Under the pieces are notes generated by a model. That model did not search any database. It was not told the DNA's origin and saw only the letters and a list, made by a program, of their open reading frames with translations. Shown in pieces: positions 18,233 through 27,492 of a stretch of 64,000 nt of DNA. Position numbers and translations under genes: made by a program. The stretch comes from Marinimicrobium alkaliphilum (GTDB taxonomy: Bacteria > Pseudomonadota > Gammaproteobacteria > Pseudomonadales > Cellvibrionaceae), in contig NZ_QGMQ01000007.1 in the NCBI RefSeq assembly GCF_003259155.1, forward strand, positions 124,001 to 188,000. Reading direction: 5' to 3'. The number at the start of each line of letters is the position of its first letter. The stretch's first letter is position 1.

Positions 18233-19384
18233 ATGCCATTCAATACTTTCAAAGAGTATATGTCGCGTCAGGACGTTCTTGCCTTTGCCGTGCTGGCCTT
18301 GCTGCTATTGGTAGTTTTTCCGCTGAGCCTGGATATTCTGCGCCTGAACCAGGTGGGAAAATTTCTGAGTTTCGCCTTCGTCGCTGTGGGCCTGGTGTTG
18401 TGTTGGGGTTACGGCGGCATTCTCAGTCTCGGGCAGGGGGTGTTCTATGGCCTGGGTGGTTACGCCATGGCCATGTACCTCAAGCTCGAAGCCTCCTCGC
18501 CTGAGAACACCAGTATTCAGAGCACACCCGGTATTCCGGACTTTATGGACTGGAACCGGATCACTGAGCTGCCCTGGTTCTGGGTGCCCTTTAACAGCCT
18601 GACAGTTGCCTTGATTGCGATTGTTGTGGTGCCCGCGGTGTTCGCCTACCTGATCGGTTTCGCCATGTTCAAGCGGCGGGTGAGTGGCGTGTACTTTGCG
18701 ATCATCACCCAGTCGATTGCCGCCATCATGACGATTTTGATTATCGGTCAGCAGGGCCTGACTGGCGGTGTCAATGGCATTACCGATCTGCGAACCCTCA
18801 AGGGCTGGGAGATCAACACCGACTTTGCCAGCTACGTTTTTTACTTTGTGTGTGTCGCCATGCTGTTTGTGTGCCTGTTCATTGCCCAGTTTATCCGCAT
18901 GAGTAAGGTGGGGAAAATTCTGATTGCCATGCGCGGGCAAGAAGATAGGGTCAGGTTCTCCGGTTACGATATCGCCAACTTCAAGATATTTGTGTTCTGC
19001 GTCGGCGCAGCCTTCGCCGGTATTGGCGGGGCGATGTTTACCTTGCAGGAGGGGTTTATGTCTCCAAGCTTTGTTGGCATTGTGCCCTCCATTGAAATGG
19101 TGATTTTCTGTGCGGTGGGTGGGCGGCTGTCCTTGCCGGGCGCGGTGTATGGTGCACTTCTGGTCAACATCGCCAAAACCACCTTCGGTGAGGCTTTTCC
19201 TCAGCTGTGGCTGTTTGCCATGGGCCTGATCTTTATCGGGGTTGTATTGGCATTGCCCAACGGCGTTGCCGGCGTCTACAACACTTTCTTCGCGAGGCCG
19301 GTCGACGCCCTTATGGCGCGTGTCCTTGGGCGCGATAAGACACGCAATACCCTAACTGTACCTGAGCAGGGAGTGACCTCATGA
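18233..19384 (+). CDS. urtC: Urea/amide ABC transporter permease UrtC
   Basis: A 383-aa LivM-type permease. SFAFVAVGLVLCWGYGGILS is the first membrane signature, VNGITDLRTLKGW lies in a periplasmic loop, and the GYDIANFKIFVFCVGAAFAG region is the ATPase-coupling segment. The C-terminus ends FFARPVDALMARVLGRDK plus a short hydrophilic tail. Its last codons overlap urtD by four bases (ATGA), so the two are translationally coupled. Confidence 0.94.
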   Translation: MPFNTFKEYMSRQDVLAFAVLALLLLVVFPLSLDILRLNQVGKFLSFAFVAVGLVLCWGYGGILSLGQGVFYGLGGYAMAMYLKLEASSPENTSIQSTPGIPDFMDWNRITELPWFWVPFNSLTVALIAIVVVPAVFAYLIGFAMFKRRVSGVYFAIITQSIAAIMTILIIGQQGLTGGVNGITDLRTLKGWEINTDFASYVFYFVCVAMLFVCLFIAQFIRMSKVGKILIAMRGQEDRVRFSGYDIANFKIFVFCVGAAFAGIGGAMFTLQEGFMSPSFVGIVPSIEMVIFCAVGGRLSLPGAVYGALLVNIAKTTFGEAFPQLWLFAMGLIFIGVVLALPNGVAGVYNTFFARPVDALMARVLGRDKTRNTLTVPEQGVTS

Positions 19385-20130
19385 GTCCGACCAATACTGA
19401 TTTTATTCTCGCGGTAGAAGGCTTGACGGTATCGTTTGACGGATTCAAAGCGGTCAACGATCTCAACTTCTACGTTGACAAGAACGAGATCCGCGTGGTG
19501 ATCGGCCCCAATGGCGCCGGAAAGACAACGGTGCTCGACTTGATATGCGGACGAACCCAGGCGACCTCCGGCTCTATCAAGTTCAAGAACCGTGAGCTGA
19601 CCAGAATGTCCGAACCCAATATCGTGAAAGCCGGCGTAGGGCGAAAGTTTCAGAACCCCTCGGTATACACAGATCTGACGGTGTTTGAGAATCTGGAGAT
19701 CTCCTACCCCAGTGGCCGCAGCGTTTTTGGCTGCCTGGCGTTCAAACGCTCGCCCGAAGTGATCGCCCGCATTGAAGAGGTGGCCGAGCGGATTTTTCTT
19801 TCCGACCAGCTGTATACCCAGGCGGACCTGCTCAGTCATGGACAGAAACAGTGGCTGGAAATCGGCATGTTATTGATTCAGAAGCCGGAGCTGCTGATGC
19901 TCGACGAGCCGGTGGCGGGCATGTCCGTAGCCGAACGGCGCCAGACGGCCGTTCTGTTACGGGAGATTGCCAAAGAACACACCATGATTGTCATTGAGCA
20001 CGATATGCAGTTCGTGGCAGAGATCGCGCACAAGGTCACGGTGTTGCACCAGGGGAGAATTCTGGCGGAAGGCTCACCAGACAAAGTGAAGCATGATCCG
20101 AAAGTGATCGAGGTCTATCTCGGCCATTAA
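19381..20130 (+). CDS. urtD: Urea/amide ABC transporter ATPase UrtD
   Basis: A 249-aa LivG-type ATPase. Walker A is GPNGAGKTTV near residue 42, the signature motif is LLSHGQKQWLEIG (the SHGQK variant typical of UrtD), and Walker B is LLMLDEPVAGM followed by the H-loop IVIEHDMQFV. It powers the UrtBC channel together with UrtE. The ATG overlaps the urtC stop. Confidence 0.94.
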   Translation: MSPTNTDFILAVEGLTVSFDGFKAVNDLNFYVDKNEIRVVIGPNGAGKTTVLDLICGRTQATSGSIKFKNRELTRMSEPNIVKAGVGRKFQNPSVYTDLTVFENLEISYPSGRSVFGCLAFKRSPEVIARIEEVAERIFLSDQLYTQADLLSHGQKQWLEIGMLLIQKPELLMLDEPVAGMSVAERRQTAVLLREIAKEHTMIVIEHDMQFVAEIAHKVTVLHQGRILAEGSPDKVKHDPKVIEVYLGH

Positions 20131-20161
20131 TCCCGGCCCTGGCGAATGAGAAGGTGACGCT

Positions 20162-20851
20162 ATGTTGAATGTAAGTAACTATTCAGTGGCCTACGGCCAG
20201 AGCGAGATTCTGCGCAATCTGAACTTGACGGTTGGCAAGGCTGAAATCGTCGCGGTGATGGGCCGCAACGGTATGGGTAAAACCACACTGATGAACTCGT
20301 TGATCGGCACGATTCCCAGCCGGGCGGGAAATATTGTGCTCGATGGCAAAGATGTGTCGGGTCTGAAAAGTCACGATCGGGTAAAAGCGGGCTTTGGTTT
20401 TGTCCCTCAGGGGCGGATGATCTTCTCGACCATGACGGTACGCGAGAATATCGAAACCGGGTTGGTGTCGACCGGGCGGCGCTCGGTACCGCAGGATATC
20501 TACGACCTGTTTCCGGTGCTGCTGGATATGCGCAACCGGCGTGGAGGAAACCTCTCGGGTGGTCAGCAGCAACAGCTGGCCATTGCCCGGGCGCTTGCCA
20601 GCAATCCCAAGCTGCTACTGCTGGATGAGCCCACAGAAGGTATTCAGCCGTCGATCATCAGTGAAATGGCGCGCACGCTCAAGCTGATCCGTGATCAACG
20701 GGGTCTGTCCATCATTGTTTCCGAGCAGGTGCTCAAATTCGCCCTGGATATTGCCGACCGGATTCTGGTGATAGAGAAAGGCGAGATCGTGCATGAAGAA
20801 CTGCGTGAAAGTGTTGACGAGGCCAAGGTGGCCTCTTACCTGGCGGTTTAG
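20162..20851 (+). CDS. urtE: Urea/amide ABC transporter ATPase UrtE
   Basis: A 229-aa LivF-type ATPase. Walker A is GRNGMGKTTL, the signature is NLSGGQQQQLAIARALA, and Walker B is LLLLDEPTEGIQPSI. GFVPQGRMIFSTMTVREN is the Q-loop region characteristic of the second ATPase of the branched-chain amino acid/urea class. It is the last transporter gene; an intrinsic terminator begins 36 bases after its stop, which separates the transporter transcript from fmdA. Confidence 0.94.
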   Translation: MLNVSNYSVAYGQSEILRNLNLTVGKAEIVAVMGRNGMGKTTLMNSLIGTIPSRAGNIVLDGKDVSGLKSHDRVKAGFGFVPQGRMIFSTMTVRENIETGLVSTGRRSVPQDIYDLFPVLLDMRNRRGGNLSGGQQQQLAIARALASNPKLLLLDEPTEGIQPSIISEMARTLKLIRDQRGLSIIVSEQVLKFALDIADRILVIEKGEIVHEELRESVDEAKVASYLAV

Positions 20852-20887
20852 CGACCCGGTTCTCCCGTCGAGCAAGCGCTGACGTTG

Positions 20888-20922
20888 CGGCCATACCTGT
20901 ACGCGGGTGTGGTCGTTTTTTT
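20888..20922 (+). terminator. Intrinsic terminator after urtE
   Basis: CGGCCATACC pairs with GGTGTGGTCG (two G-T wobbles) over an 8-base loop and is followed by seven T residues. It should end the urt transcript or attenuate read-through into fmdA. Confidence 0.75.
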
Positions 20923-20941
20923 GTAGTGGCGGTTGGCACTT

Positions 20942-20973
20942 CAGAGACCTACGTCATTTGACGTAGGTCTCTG
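20942..20973. promoter_or_regulatory. 32-bp perfect palindrome upstream of fmdA
   Basis: Arms 20942-20956 and 20959-20973 are perfectly complementary over 15 bases (CAGAGACCTACGTCA and TGACGTAGGTCTCTG) around TT. There is no T run, so this is not an ordinary terminator. It lies 92 bases before the fmdA ATG and could be an operator, an RNA processing site or a leader hairpin. Confidence 0.7.
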
Positions 20974-21065
20974 CGCAATTGGCGTATTCACCCACCCCTG
21001 GGGATCTTTGATACTAACCCTCAAGCGTGCTCTACGCGCTCGTCCCTATACCGAGGAGAATCGCC

Positions 21066-22298
21066 ATGACCGATACCATTATCAAGATCGACCTGAACAA
21101 ATCCCCCTACGAGAACGACATGATTCACAACCGCTGGCACCCGGACATTCCGATGGTGGCAACGGTCAAGCCCGGCGATGACTTTATTGTCGAGTGTTAC
21201 GACTGGACCGGCGGTCAGATTGCCGACAACGACAGCGCCGACGACGTGCGCGATGTCGATCTGACTCAGGTCCACTTTCTCTCCGGTCCCATTGGGGTCG
21301 ATGGCGCCGAGCCGGGTGACTTGCTGGAAGTGGATATTCTCGATATTGGCGCATTCGAAGACAGTCAGTGGGGCTTTAATGGGTTTTTCTCAAAGCAGAA
21401 TGGCGGCGGCTTTTTGACCGAGCACTTCCCTGAAGCGCAGAAATCGATCTGGGAGTTTAACGGCATGTTTACCAAGTCCCGGCATATTCCCAACGTTGAA
21501 TTTGCCGGTCTGATTCACCCGGGCTTGATCGGCTGCCTGCCCTCCAAGGAAATGTTGGCGGAATGGAACACCCGGGAGCAGAAACTGGTCGACACCGATC
21601 CCGAGCGGGTACCGCCGCTGGCAGCTCTGCCTTATTCCGACACCGCGCATATGGGGCGCATGAAACCCGATGCGGCGAAGAGCGCGAGCGCCGAGGGCGC
21701 GCGTACTGTGCCGCCACGAGAGCATGGGGGCAACTGTGACATCAAGGACTTGTCTCGCGGTGCGAAAGTCTATTTCCCGGTCTACGTAAAAGGCGGTGGC
21801 CTGTCCGTGGGGGATCTTCACTTTAGCCAGGGCGACGGCGAGATCACCTTCTGTGGCGCGATTGAAATGGCGGGCTGGATTCACCTGCGCGTCAATCTGA
21901 TCAAAGACGGCATGGCCAAGTACGGCATCAAGAACCCGATCTTCAAGCCCAGCCCGATCAAGCCCAGTTACGATGATTACGTGATCTTCGAGGGCATTTC
22001 GGTCGATGAGCAGGGCGAGCAGCATTATCTGGATGTACACGTGGCCTACCGGCAAGCCTGCCTCAATGCTATCGAGTACCTCACCAAGTTCGGCTACACC
22101 AAAGCCCAGGCTTACGCGATTCTCGGCTGTGCCCCGGTTGAAGGGCATATCAGCGGGGTCGTGGATATTCCCAACGCCTGTGCAACCTTGTGGCTACCGA
22201 CCGGGATTTTCGATTTTGATATCAACCCCAGTGCCGAGGGGCCTGAGAAGAAGGTCACCCCGGGGGTGGATATTCCCAAATCGGCTGACAAGGAGTAA
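21066..22298 (+). CDS. fmdA: Formamidase
   Basis: A 410-aa enzyme of the acetamidase/formamidase family that hydrolyses formamide to formate and ammonia in the cytosol. MTDTIIKIDLNKSPYENDMI begins the protein, with GAGGAG just upstream; a frame from 21027 adds 13 residues without support. Family features include GAEPGDLLEVDILDIG, PREHGGNCDIKDLSRG, FSQGDGEITFCGAIEM and the late ILGCAPVEGHISGVVDIPNA. Length is normal. It is followed after six bases by fmdB, and preceded by the amide transporter, matching the fmd gene sets of methylotrophs. Confidence 0.94.
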   Translation: MTDTIIKIDLNKSPYENDMIHNRWHPDIPMVATVKPGDDFIVECYDWTGGQIADNDSADDVRDVDLTQVHFLSGPIGVDGAEPGDLLEVDILDIGAFEDSQWGFNGFFSKQNGGGFLTEHFPEAQKSIWEFNGMFTKSRHIPNVEFAGLIHPGLIGCLPSKEMLAEWNTREQKLVDTDPERVPPLAALPYSDTAHMGRMKPDAAKSASAEGARTVPPREHGGNCDIKDLSRGAKVYFPVYVKGGGLSVGDLHFSQGDGEITFCGAIEMAGWIHLRVNLIKDGMAKYGIKNPIFKPSPIKPSYDDYVIFEGISVDEQGEQHYLDVHVAYRQACLNAIEYLTKFGYTKAQAYAILGCAPVEGHISGVVDIPNACATLWLPTGIFDFDINPSAEGPEKKVTPGVDIPKSADKE

Positions 22299-22304
22299 CG
22301 CCTT

Positions 22305-22673
22305 ATGCCCCTGTACGATTACAAGTGCCGGGAACACGGTTTGTTCTACGCGCTGGCAAGTCTGGACGAAAGCGGTGATGTAAAGCCCTGCCCCGCGTGC
22401 GGTAAGGCTTCGGCGCGCGTCATTGTGTTGCCGCCGCAACTTCGGGTTATGGACGAGCAGCAGCGCGAGGCTCGGGAGCGCAACGAACGCAGTCGCCACC
22501 AGCCGCTGTTTTCCAACCCTGAGCAGCGTCGCGAAGCCCAGGCCCGACGTGAGCATAAACATGGCAAAGGTTGTGGTTGTGGTCAGCAGTCGGTGAGTAA
22601 ATCACAATTGTTCTATACCGCTGACGGCAAAAAGATGTTTCCTTCAATGAGGCCGTGGATGATCAGTCACTGA
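22305..22673 (+). CDS. fmdB: FmdB-type zinc-ribbon regulatory protein
   Basis: A 122-aa protein. The first 50 residues are the FmdB zinc ribbon: YDYKCREHG, then CPACGKASARVIV. The central part is a charged Arg/Glu/Gln helix, and a second Cys/His cluster KHGKGCGCGQQ comes near residue 88. FmdB proteins are thought to be regulators of amidase genes. It overlaps nothing but lies six bases behind fmdA, with a terminator right after it. Confidence 0.9.
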   Translation: MPLYDYKCREHGLFYALASLDESGDVKPCPACGKASARVIVLPPQLRVMDEQQREARERNERSRHQPLFSNPEQRREAQARREHKHGKGCGCGQQSVSKSQLFYTADGKKMFPSMRPWMISH

Positions 22674-22693
22674 GGTGGGTCAACATTCACGTT

Positions 22694-22720
22694 AGCCGGG
22701 GCACTGCCCCGGCTTTTTTT
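22694..22720 (+). terminator. Intrinsic terminator after fmdB
   Basis: AGCCGGGGC and GCCCCGGCT form a 9-bp stem with an ACT loop, followed by a T run. It lies between the convergent genes fmdB and the DUF3300 gene. Confidence 0.93.
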
Positions 22721-22739
22721 GTTGTGGACGGTGGGCGGC

Positions 22740-24221
22740 CTAGTCGGCCCGGTTGCGCCAGCTCCGGCGCTCGTTGTCGCCACTGCTGCGCGTTGCGGGT
22801 GCAGAGCGTTGATTGCCTGCCGGGCTTTGGCGGGTGCTGCGATTCTGCGTCCCAGCGTTGTCATTGCGCGGTTGCGAGCGCAACTGCGTGGCGCCCGAAG
22901 GCCGCTGTTGGCGCTCGTTGCCCCAGCTTTGCCGTTGTTGCTGCTGGCCCGAGCGTTGCGGCTCCGCCTGCTGACGTGGCGTAGTGCTCCACTGGCGCTG
23001 CCGGGTCTGCGGCTGTTGCTGCGTTTCGCGCTGTGGTGCCTGCTGGCGTTGCGCTGGCTGCTCTTGCCGCTGCACCGGTTGCTCCTGGCGCTGGCGGTTG
23101 CGGTCCATCCAGGTTTGGCGCTCAGGACGCGTGTTCCGTTGAGCCTCTCCGGTGGTGCCGCGCTGCCGGGTTGCACCGCGCTCTTCGCTGCCGCGGTTTC
23201 GGGTTGTGGTCGTGCGGCTGTCCTGACCACTCAACCGGTTACGCAGGCGCTCGGTACGCGCCGGCGCTTCGGTGGTGCCGGTCGGGCGTCCGCCGGATGC
23301 CCGCTGTTGCTGGCGACTGACGCCAGTGTGCACCCGCTCATTCCGGCGCTGCTGATCCCACTGGCGGCGGTTTTCGTGGGCGTAGCGATCGCGCAGGCTC
23401 GGGTTGGAATAAACCACACCCCGCCGGTGCTGAGGGTTGTGGCGCCAGTGATGGGCGTTGCGGTGGCTCGCGACACTGCGTCCGCTGTAATAGCGGTGCG
23501 GATGGTGATGGCGATGATGGATCACCACCACCTGGTGCCGGGGCCAGTAAAAGGAGCTGAAATAAAAGCCGCTGTGTACCCGGTAGCCGCTGCTCCAGTA
23601 GATGCCGCTATGGTGCGAATAATGGGCAGGGTAGCCCCAGTACACCGGCGGGTAGGCGTCCCACCACCAGTGACCGTAGACCACGCGGGTGTCGTAGTAG
23701 GGCACATACACAATGCGTTCGCGCGCGGGCTCAATGTAGATTACCTCGCGTTCGCGCTGCACCTGAATATAGTCATTGGAGCTCAGGTTGCCGGCTTCAT
23801 GAGCCCGGTGGCGCAGGGTCTGAATGGTGGCCACCATGCGCTCCTCGTCCAGCAGGAAGGCGTCTCCCAACTGCTGGGTCCACTCCAGGTCGTCGCTCAT
23901 CTGTTCGAGAATGCGCGGAAAGGCCAGCAGCGCTGTCACGCTCGGGTCCCAGCCTCGATCCTCGGCGGCGTTGACGGCGGCTTCGCCCTCGAGCCCGGGA
24001 TTGTTCTCAAGCCAGCGCTGGGCCTGAACCACTTCCAGCGGATAGGTGGCGGCGATCAGGATATGGGACAGCAGGGTATCCGGGTAGAGCGCCACCGGCG
24101 CCAGCATGCTGTCGAGCTGGGCCTGACTGAAGCCCGCCTCATCATCGGCACTGGCGGCGGTGCTCCACAGCAGTGGCAGTGCCACCAGGAGCCATAGTAT
24201 CGGTGAAATAAACCTGTTCAT
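22740..24221 (-). CDS. DUF3300 secreted protein
   Basis: A 493-aa exported protein. Signal peptide to about ASA-DD; residues of about 28-190 are the DUF3300 domain (SQAQLDSMLAPVALYPDTLL, WDPSVTALLAFPRIL, IEPARERIVYVPYYD). After it come a Tyr/Trp/His-rich stretch (residues 195-260) and a tail of more than 200 residues dominated by Arg, Gln, Ser and Thr, which is surely disordered. GAGG precedes ATG 24221; the ORF could open nine codons earlier. Function is unknown; the basic tail may bind nucleic acid, LPS or peptidoglycan (inference). Confidence 0.85.
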   Translation of the reverse strand: MNRFISPILWLLVALPLLWSTAASADDEAGFSQAQLDSMLAPVALYPDTLLSHILIAATYPLEVVQAQRWLENNPGLEGEAAVNAAEDRGWDPSVTALLAFPRILEQMSDDLEWTQQLGDAFLLDEERMVATIQTLRHRAHEAGNLSSNDYIQVQREREVIYIEPARERIVYVPYYDTRVVYGHWWWDAYPPVYWGYPAHYSHHSGIYWSSGYRVHSGFYFSSFYWPRHQVVVIHHRHHHPHRYYSGRSVASHRNAHHWRHNPQHRRGVVYSNPSLRDRYAHENRRQWDQQRRNERVHTGVSRQQQRASGGRPTGTTEAPARTERLRNRLSGQDSRTTTTRNRGSEERGATRQRGTTGEAQRNTRPERQTWMDRNRQRQEQPVQRQEQPAQRQQAPQRETQQQPQTRQRQWSTTPRQQAEPQRSGQQQQRQSWGNERQQRPSGATQLRSQPRNDNAGTQNRSTRQSPAGNQRSAPATRSSGDNERRSWRNRAD

Positions 24222-24464
24222 AAGCCAGTCCTCGCACTGGGTATTCAAGGGTCAGGTTACAGCATACGCATCCCGGCCTTAACCCAAACTGAATGACTCA
24301 ACGTATGAGCCACATTAACACCGTTCATGAGTATTTTGCATGGAACACCCCTGAGTGAATAGTGTACAATTCGCGCTCTTTTTTAGTTGGGTGTCCTCGC
24401 CTTTCCAAACGGTTTTTTACATTTACTTACGCCAGCACCGCGCTGGCCGATGCAGGGTATTGCC

Positions 24465-25730
24465 ATGTTTGACAAAAGCCAGTCCATTGCCGCTTACGAT
24501 CCCGATATCTGGTCCTCCATTGAGCACGAAGGTCGACGTCAGGAAGAGCATATCGAGCTGATTGCCTCTGAAAACTACACCAGCCCGCTGGTGATGGCGG
24601 CACAGGGCAGCAAACTGACCAACAAATATGCCGAGGGCTACCCGGGCAAGCGTTACTACGGCGGCTGCGAGTACGTGGACCAGGCCGAGAGCATTGCCAT
24701 CGAGCGCGCCAAGCAGCTGTTCGGTGCCGATTACGCCAACGTTCAGCCGCACTCGGGCTCCCAGGCCAATACCGCTGTGTATGCGGCCCTGTGCAAGCCC
24801 GGTGATACCATCCTGGGCATGAGCCTGGACGCCGGCGGTCACCTGACTCATGGCGCCAAGCCCAACTTCTCCGGCAAGATTTACAATGCCGTGCAGTACG
24901 GCTTGAATCCCGAGACCGGCCTGCTGGACTACGAGCAGGTAGAGCGCCTGGCGCTGGAACATAAGCCGCGCATGATCGTCGCCGGCTTTTCCGCCTACTC
25001 CCAGGTGATGGATTGGCAGCGCTTCCGCGACATCGCCGACAAAGTGGGGGCTTACTTACTGGTGGATATGGCCCATGTGGCGGGTCTGGTCGCGGCGGGC
25101 GTCTACCCCAGCCCGGTTCAGATCGCCGACGTCACTACCTCTACCACTCATAAGACCCTGCGCGGTCCGCGCGGCGGCATCATCCTGGCCAAGGCCAATG
25201 AAGAGATTGAGAAAAAGCTCAACTCGGCAGTTTTCCCGGGCGGCCAGGGCGGCCCTCTTATGCATGTGATCGCCGCCAAGGCCATTAGTTTCAAAGAAGC
25301 CATGACCCCGGAGTACAAGACCTACCAGCAACAGGTGGTCAAAAACGCTCAGGCCATGGCCAAGACCTTTATCGAGCGCGGCATCAAAATCGTCTCGGGT
25401 GGCACGGAAAACCACCTGATGCTGGTGGATCTGATCGGCAAGGCGTACACCGGTAAAGACGCCGACGAGGCCCTGGGCCTGGCCAATATCACGGTCAACA
25501 AGAACGCCGTGCCCAACGACCCCCGTTCGCCCTTTATCACCTCGGGCCTGCGTGTCGGGACCCCGGCGATCACCACTCGCGGCTTTAAAGAAGATGAGTG
25601 TACCCAGTTGGCCAACTGGATGTGCGACATCCTCGACGCCCTGGAAGCCGGCAGTGCCGATAAGGCCATTGAGGCCACCAAAGCCAAAGTACTGGAGGTG
25701 TGCAAGCGCTTCCCGGTCTACGGCCAATAA
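24465..25730 (+). CDS. glyA: Serine hydroxymethyltransferase
   Basis: A 421-aa PLP enzyme that interconverts serine and glycine with tetrahydrofolate and feeds one-carbon metabolism. [34 protein letters not shown] and the PLP-lysine motif [15 protein letters not shown] (Lys near residue 230) are all present, as is the C-terminal [31 protein letters not shown] is chosen as start; an in-frame ATG five codons upstream is possible, and the 26 residues further up are not family sequence. The 243 bases before the gene show no riboswitch that I can recognise. Confidence 0.96.
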   Translation: MFDKSQSIAAYDPDIWSSIEHEGRRQEEHIELIASENYTSPLVMAAQGSKLTNKYAEGYPGKRYYGGCEYVDQAESIAIERAKQLFGADYANVQPHSGSQANTAVYAALCKPGDTILGMSLDAGGHLTHGAKPNFSGKIYNAVQYGLNPETGLLDYEQVERLALEHKPRMIVAGFSAYSQVMDWQRFRDIADKVGAYLLVDMAHVAGLVAAGVYPSPVQIADVTTSTTHKTLRGPRGGIILAKANEEIEKKLNSAVFPGGQGGPLMHVIAAKAISFKEAMTPEYKTYQQQVVKNAQAMAKTFIERGIKIVSGGTENHLMLVDLIGKAYTGKDADEALGLANITVNKNAVPNDPRSPFITSGLRVGTPAITTRGFKEDECTQLANWMCDILDALEAGSADKAIEATKAKVLEVCKRFPVYGQ

Positions 25731-25843
25731 GGCCGCGGCCCCCGGGCTTCAGCGTCGGGGTGGCTCTGGTCACTTTTTAACCTTGCATCGCAGGGGTAAA
25801 GTCCCTAGAATAGCCGCCCCTTAACGGGCCCCGCATCGGTGGG

Positions 25844-25883
25844 GCCTCTCCTTGTCTCACCGGTGCCCCGTGCATTGGGAGGC
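25844..25883 (+). promoter_or_regulatory. Candidate S6:S18 autoregulatory leader of rpsF
   Basis: GCCTCTC at 25844-25850 can pair with GGGAGGC at 25877-25883 (one wobble), enclosing a CACCGGTG segment with the CCG that S6:S18 leaders present to the ribosomal protein pair. A competing hairpin, GGCCCC/GGGGCC at 25827-25846, overlaps the left arm. It lies just before the rpsF ribosome site GTAAGGAGC. The fold was drawn by eye. Confidence 0.45.
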
Positions 25884-25904
25884 TTTAACCCGTAAGGAGC
25901 TACA

Positions 25905-26357
25905 ATGCGTCATTACGAAATCGTGTTTATGGTCCACCCGGACCAGAGTGAACAAGTGCCCGGTATGATCGAGCGCTACACCGCTGCCGTTAAAAACGGT
26001 GGTGGCCAGGTCCATCGCCTGGAAGACTGGGGCCGCCGTCAGCTGGCTTACCCGATCAACAAAATCCACAAGGCTCACTACGTGCTGCTCAACGTTGAGT
26101 GCACCGAGGAAGCCCTGGAAGAGCTGACCACCAACTTCCGTTACAACGATGCCGTGCTGCGCAGCATGGTCATCCGCGAAGACGAAGCCGTTACCGGCGA
26201 GTCGCCGATCCTGAAGGCGGAGAAAGAAGGTCGCGAGCGTAAAGCCCGTCCGGCCCGTCGCGAAGACAACCGCGATGACAACGACTCCGACGACGCCTCT
26301 GACAGCAAGCAGAGCGCCGAGTCTGACGAATCCGCCAACGAAGAGCAGGAGGTTTAA
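25905..26357 (+). CDS. rpsF: 30S ribosomal protein S6
   Basis: A 150-aa small-subunit protein that binds the central 16S rRNA domain together with S18. [40 protein letters not shown] and [14 protein letters not shown] are diagnostic. The C-terminal 35 residues are an acidic Asp/Ser/Glu tail, a longer version of the tail that RimK extends with glutamates in E. coli. First gene of the rpsF-rpsR-DUF2232-rplI set. Confidence 0.97.
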   Translation: MRHYEIVFMVHPDQSEQVPGMIERYTAAVKNGGGQVHRLEDWGRRQLAYPINKIHKAHYVLLNVECTEEALEELTTNFRYNDAVLRSMVIREDEAVTGESPILKAEKEGRERKARPARREDNRDDNDSDDASDSKQSAESDESANEEQEV

Positions 26358-26359
26358 CC

Positions 26360-26590
26360 ATGGCTCGTTTTTTCCGTCGTCGCAAGTTCTGCCGTTTCAC
26401 CGCTGAAGGCGTCAAGCGTATCGATTATAAAGATATCGAAACCCTGAAGGCCTACATCACCGAAACCGGTAAAATCGTGCCCAGCCGCATCACCGGCACC
26501 AAGGCCAAGTACCAGCGTCAGCTGTCGACCGCGATCAAGCGCGCTCGCTACCTGGCCCTGATTCCGTACACTGATAGCCACGACAACTAA
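26360..26590 (+). CDS. rpsR: 30S ribosomal protein S18
   Basis: A 76-aa protein of normal length: [20 protein letters not shown] at the N-terminus, then the conserved [18 protein letters not shown] and ARYLALIPY. It starts two bases after the rpsF stop, with AGGAGG inside the end of rpsF, so the two are coupled. Confidence 0.98.
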   Translation: MARFFRRRKFCRFTAEGVKRIDYKDIETLKAYITETGKIVPSRITGTKAKYQRQLSTAIKRARYLALIPYTDSHDN

Positions 26591-26598
26591 GTTTTACC

Positions 26599-27444
26599 AT
26601 GCGTGCACTGGCAAATTTTATTATGCGCAGTCGCACGCGAGCCGCAGTGGTCGCCCTTTTGGGTAATTGGGTGCCACTGATAGGCCCGGCGACAATCTCC
26701 CTGGTGGGATTGCGGATGGGCTTGCGCGAAGGCCTGCTGATTGCCGTTTGGGGCCTGTTGCCGGCGCTGTTGACGCTGCTGTTTAGCGACTTCAGCCCGG
26801 TTATGCCCCTAATGACGGTGGCTGCCGTGGTAACAGCGCTGATCGCAGCGCAAATCCTGCGGGTCAGTGCTTCCTGGCCCCATGCGCTGATGAGTTTGGT
26901 GGCCCTGAGTGTTCTGGCGGCGCTGACTGTCTCCCAGCTGGCGCCTGAGGCTCTGGCCAGTATCGCGGTCGTGCTTCAGGAACTCCTGGACAGTCTCCAG
27001 GATGAGGCCGCCGAGGGCTTGGCAGTGGGTCAATCCACGGTGTTGGGGCTGATCGCCTATGGCGTTGCCTTCAGCACCTTGCTCGGGCTGCTGCTCGGGC
27101 GCTGGTGGCAGGCCCTGCTGTACAACCCGGGCGGGTTTCGCCAGGAGTTTCACGGGTTGCGCTTGCAGGCGCCCCAGGCCATTGTCAGCTTGGGTGCCGG
27201 GGTCTTCGCTCTGTTTCAGGGACCGGAGTACGGGGTTTGGGCAACGGTTTTTACCCTGCCCTTGACGCTCGCCGGGTTGGCGTTGTTTCACGGCCTGGCC
27301 GCACGCCGAAAACTGGGAACCCCGTGGTTGGTAGTCTTCTACCTGCTATTGGTATTTGTTCCCCCGGCGGGCCAGTTACTGATCGCTGTGGCTTTTGTCG
27401 ATACATGGCTTAATTTTCGCGGACGGGTCAAGCCCAAGCAGTAA
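26599..27444 (+). CDS. DUF2232 membrane protein
   Basis: A 281-aa inner-membrane protein with about eight hydrophobic segments and an early RSRTRAAVVALLGNWVPLIG. Proteins of this family (YbbP/DUF2232-like) sit between rpsR and rplI in Pseudomonas and relatives, as here; their job is unknown, and neighbours give no more than co-expression with ribosomal genes. The start lies eight bases after rpsR. Confidence 0.85.
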   Translation: MRALANFIMRSRTRAAVVALLGNWVPLIGPATISLVGLRMGLREGLLIAVWGLLPALLTLLFSDFSPVMPLMTVAAVVTALIAAQILRVSASWPHALMSLVALSVLAALTVSQLAPEALASIAVVLQELLDSLQDEAAEGLAVGQSTVLGLIAYGVAFSTLLGLLLGRWWQALLYNPGGFRQEFHGLRLQAPQAIVSLGAGVFALFQGPEYGVWATVFTLPLTLAGLALFHGLAARRKLGTPWLVVFYLLLVFVPPAGQLLIAVAFVDTWLNFRGRVKPKQ

Positions 27445-27492
27445 AAGAGCTGCCGTTCGTCAGATAGATGACAACATTAGAGGGTTAACGAG

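Noticed and set aside
22719-24197. 492-codon rightward open frame
   Set aside because: Antisense of the DUF3300 gene; its open state comes from the Arg/Gln-rich codons of the real gene. The opposite strand has the signal peptide and domain.
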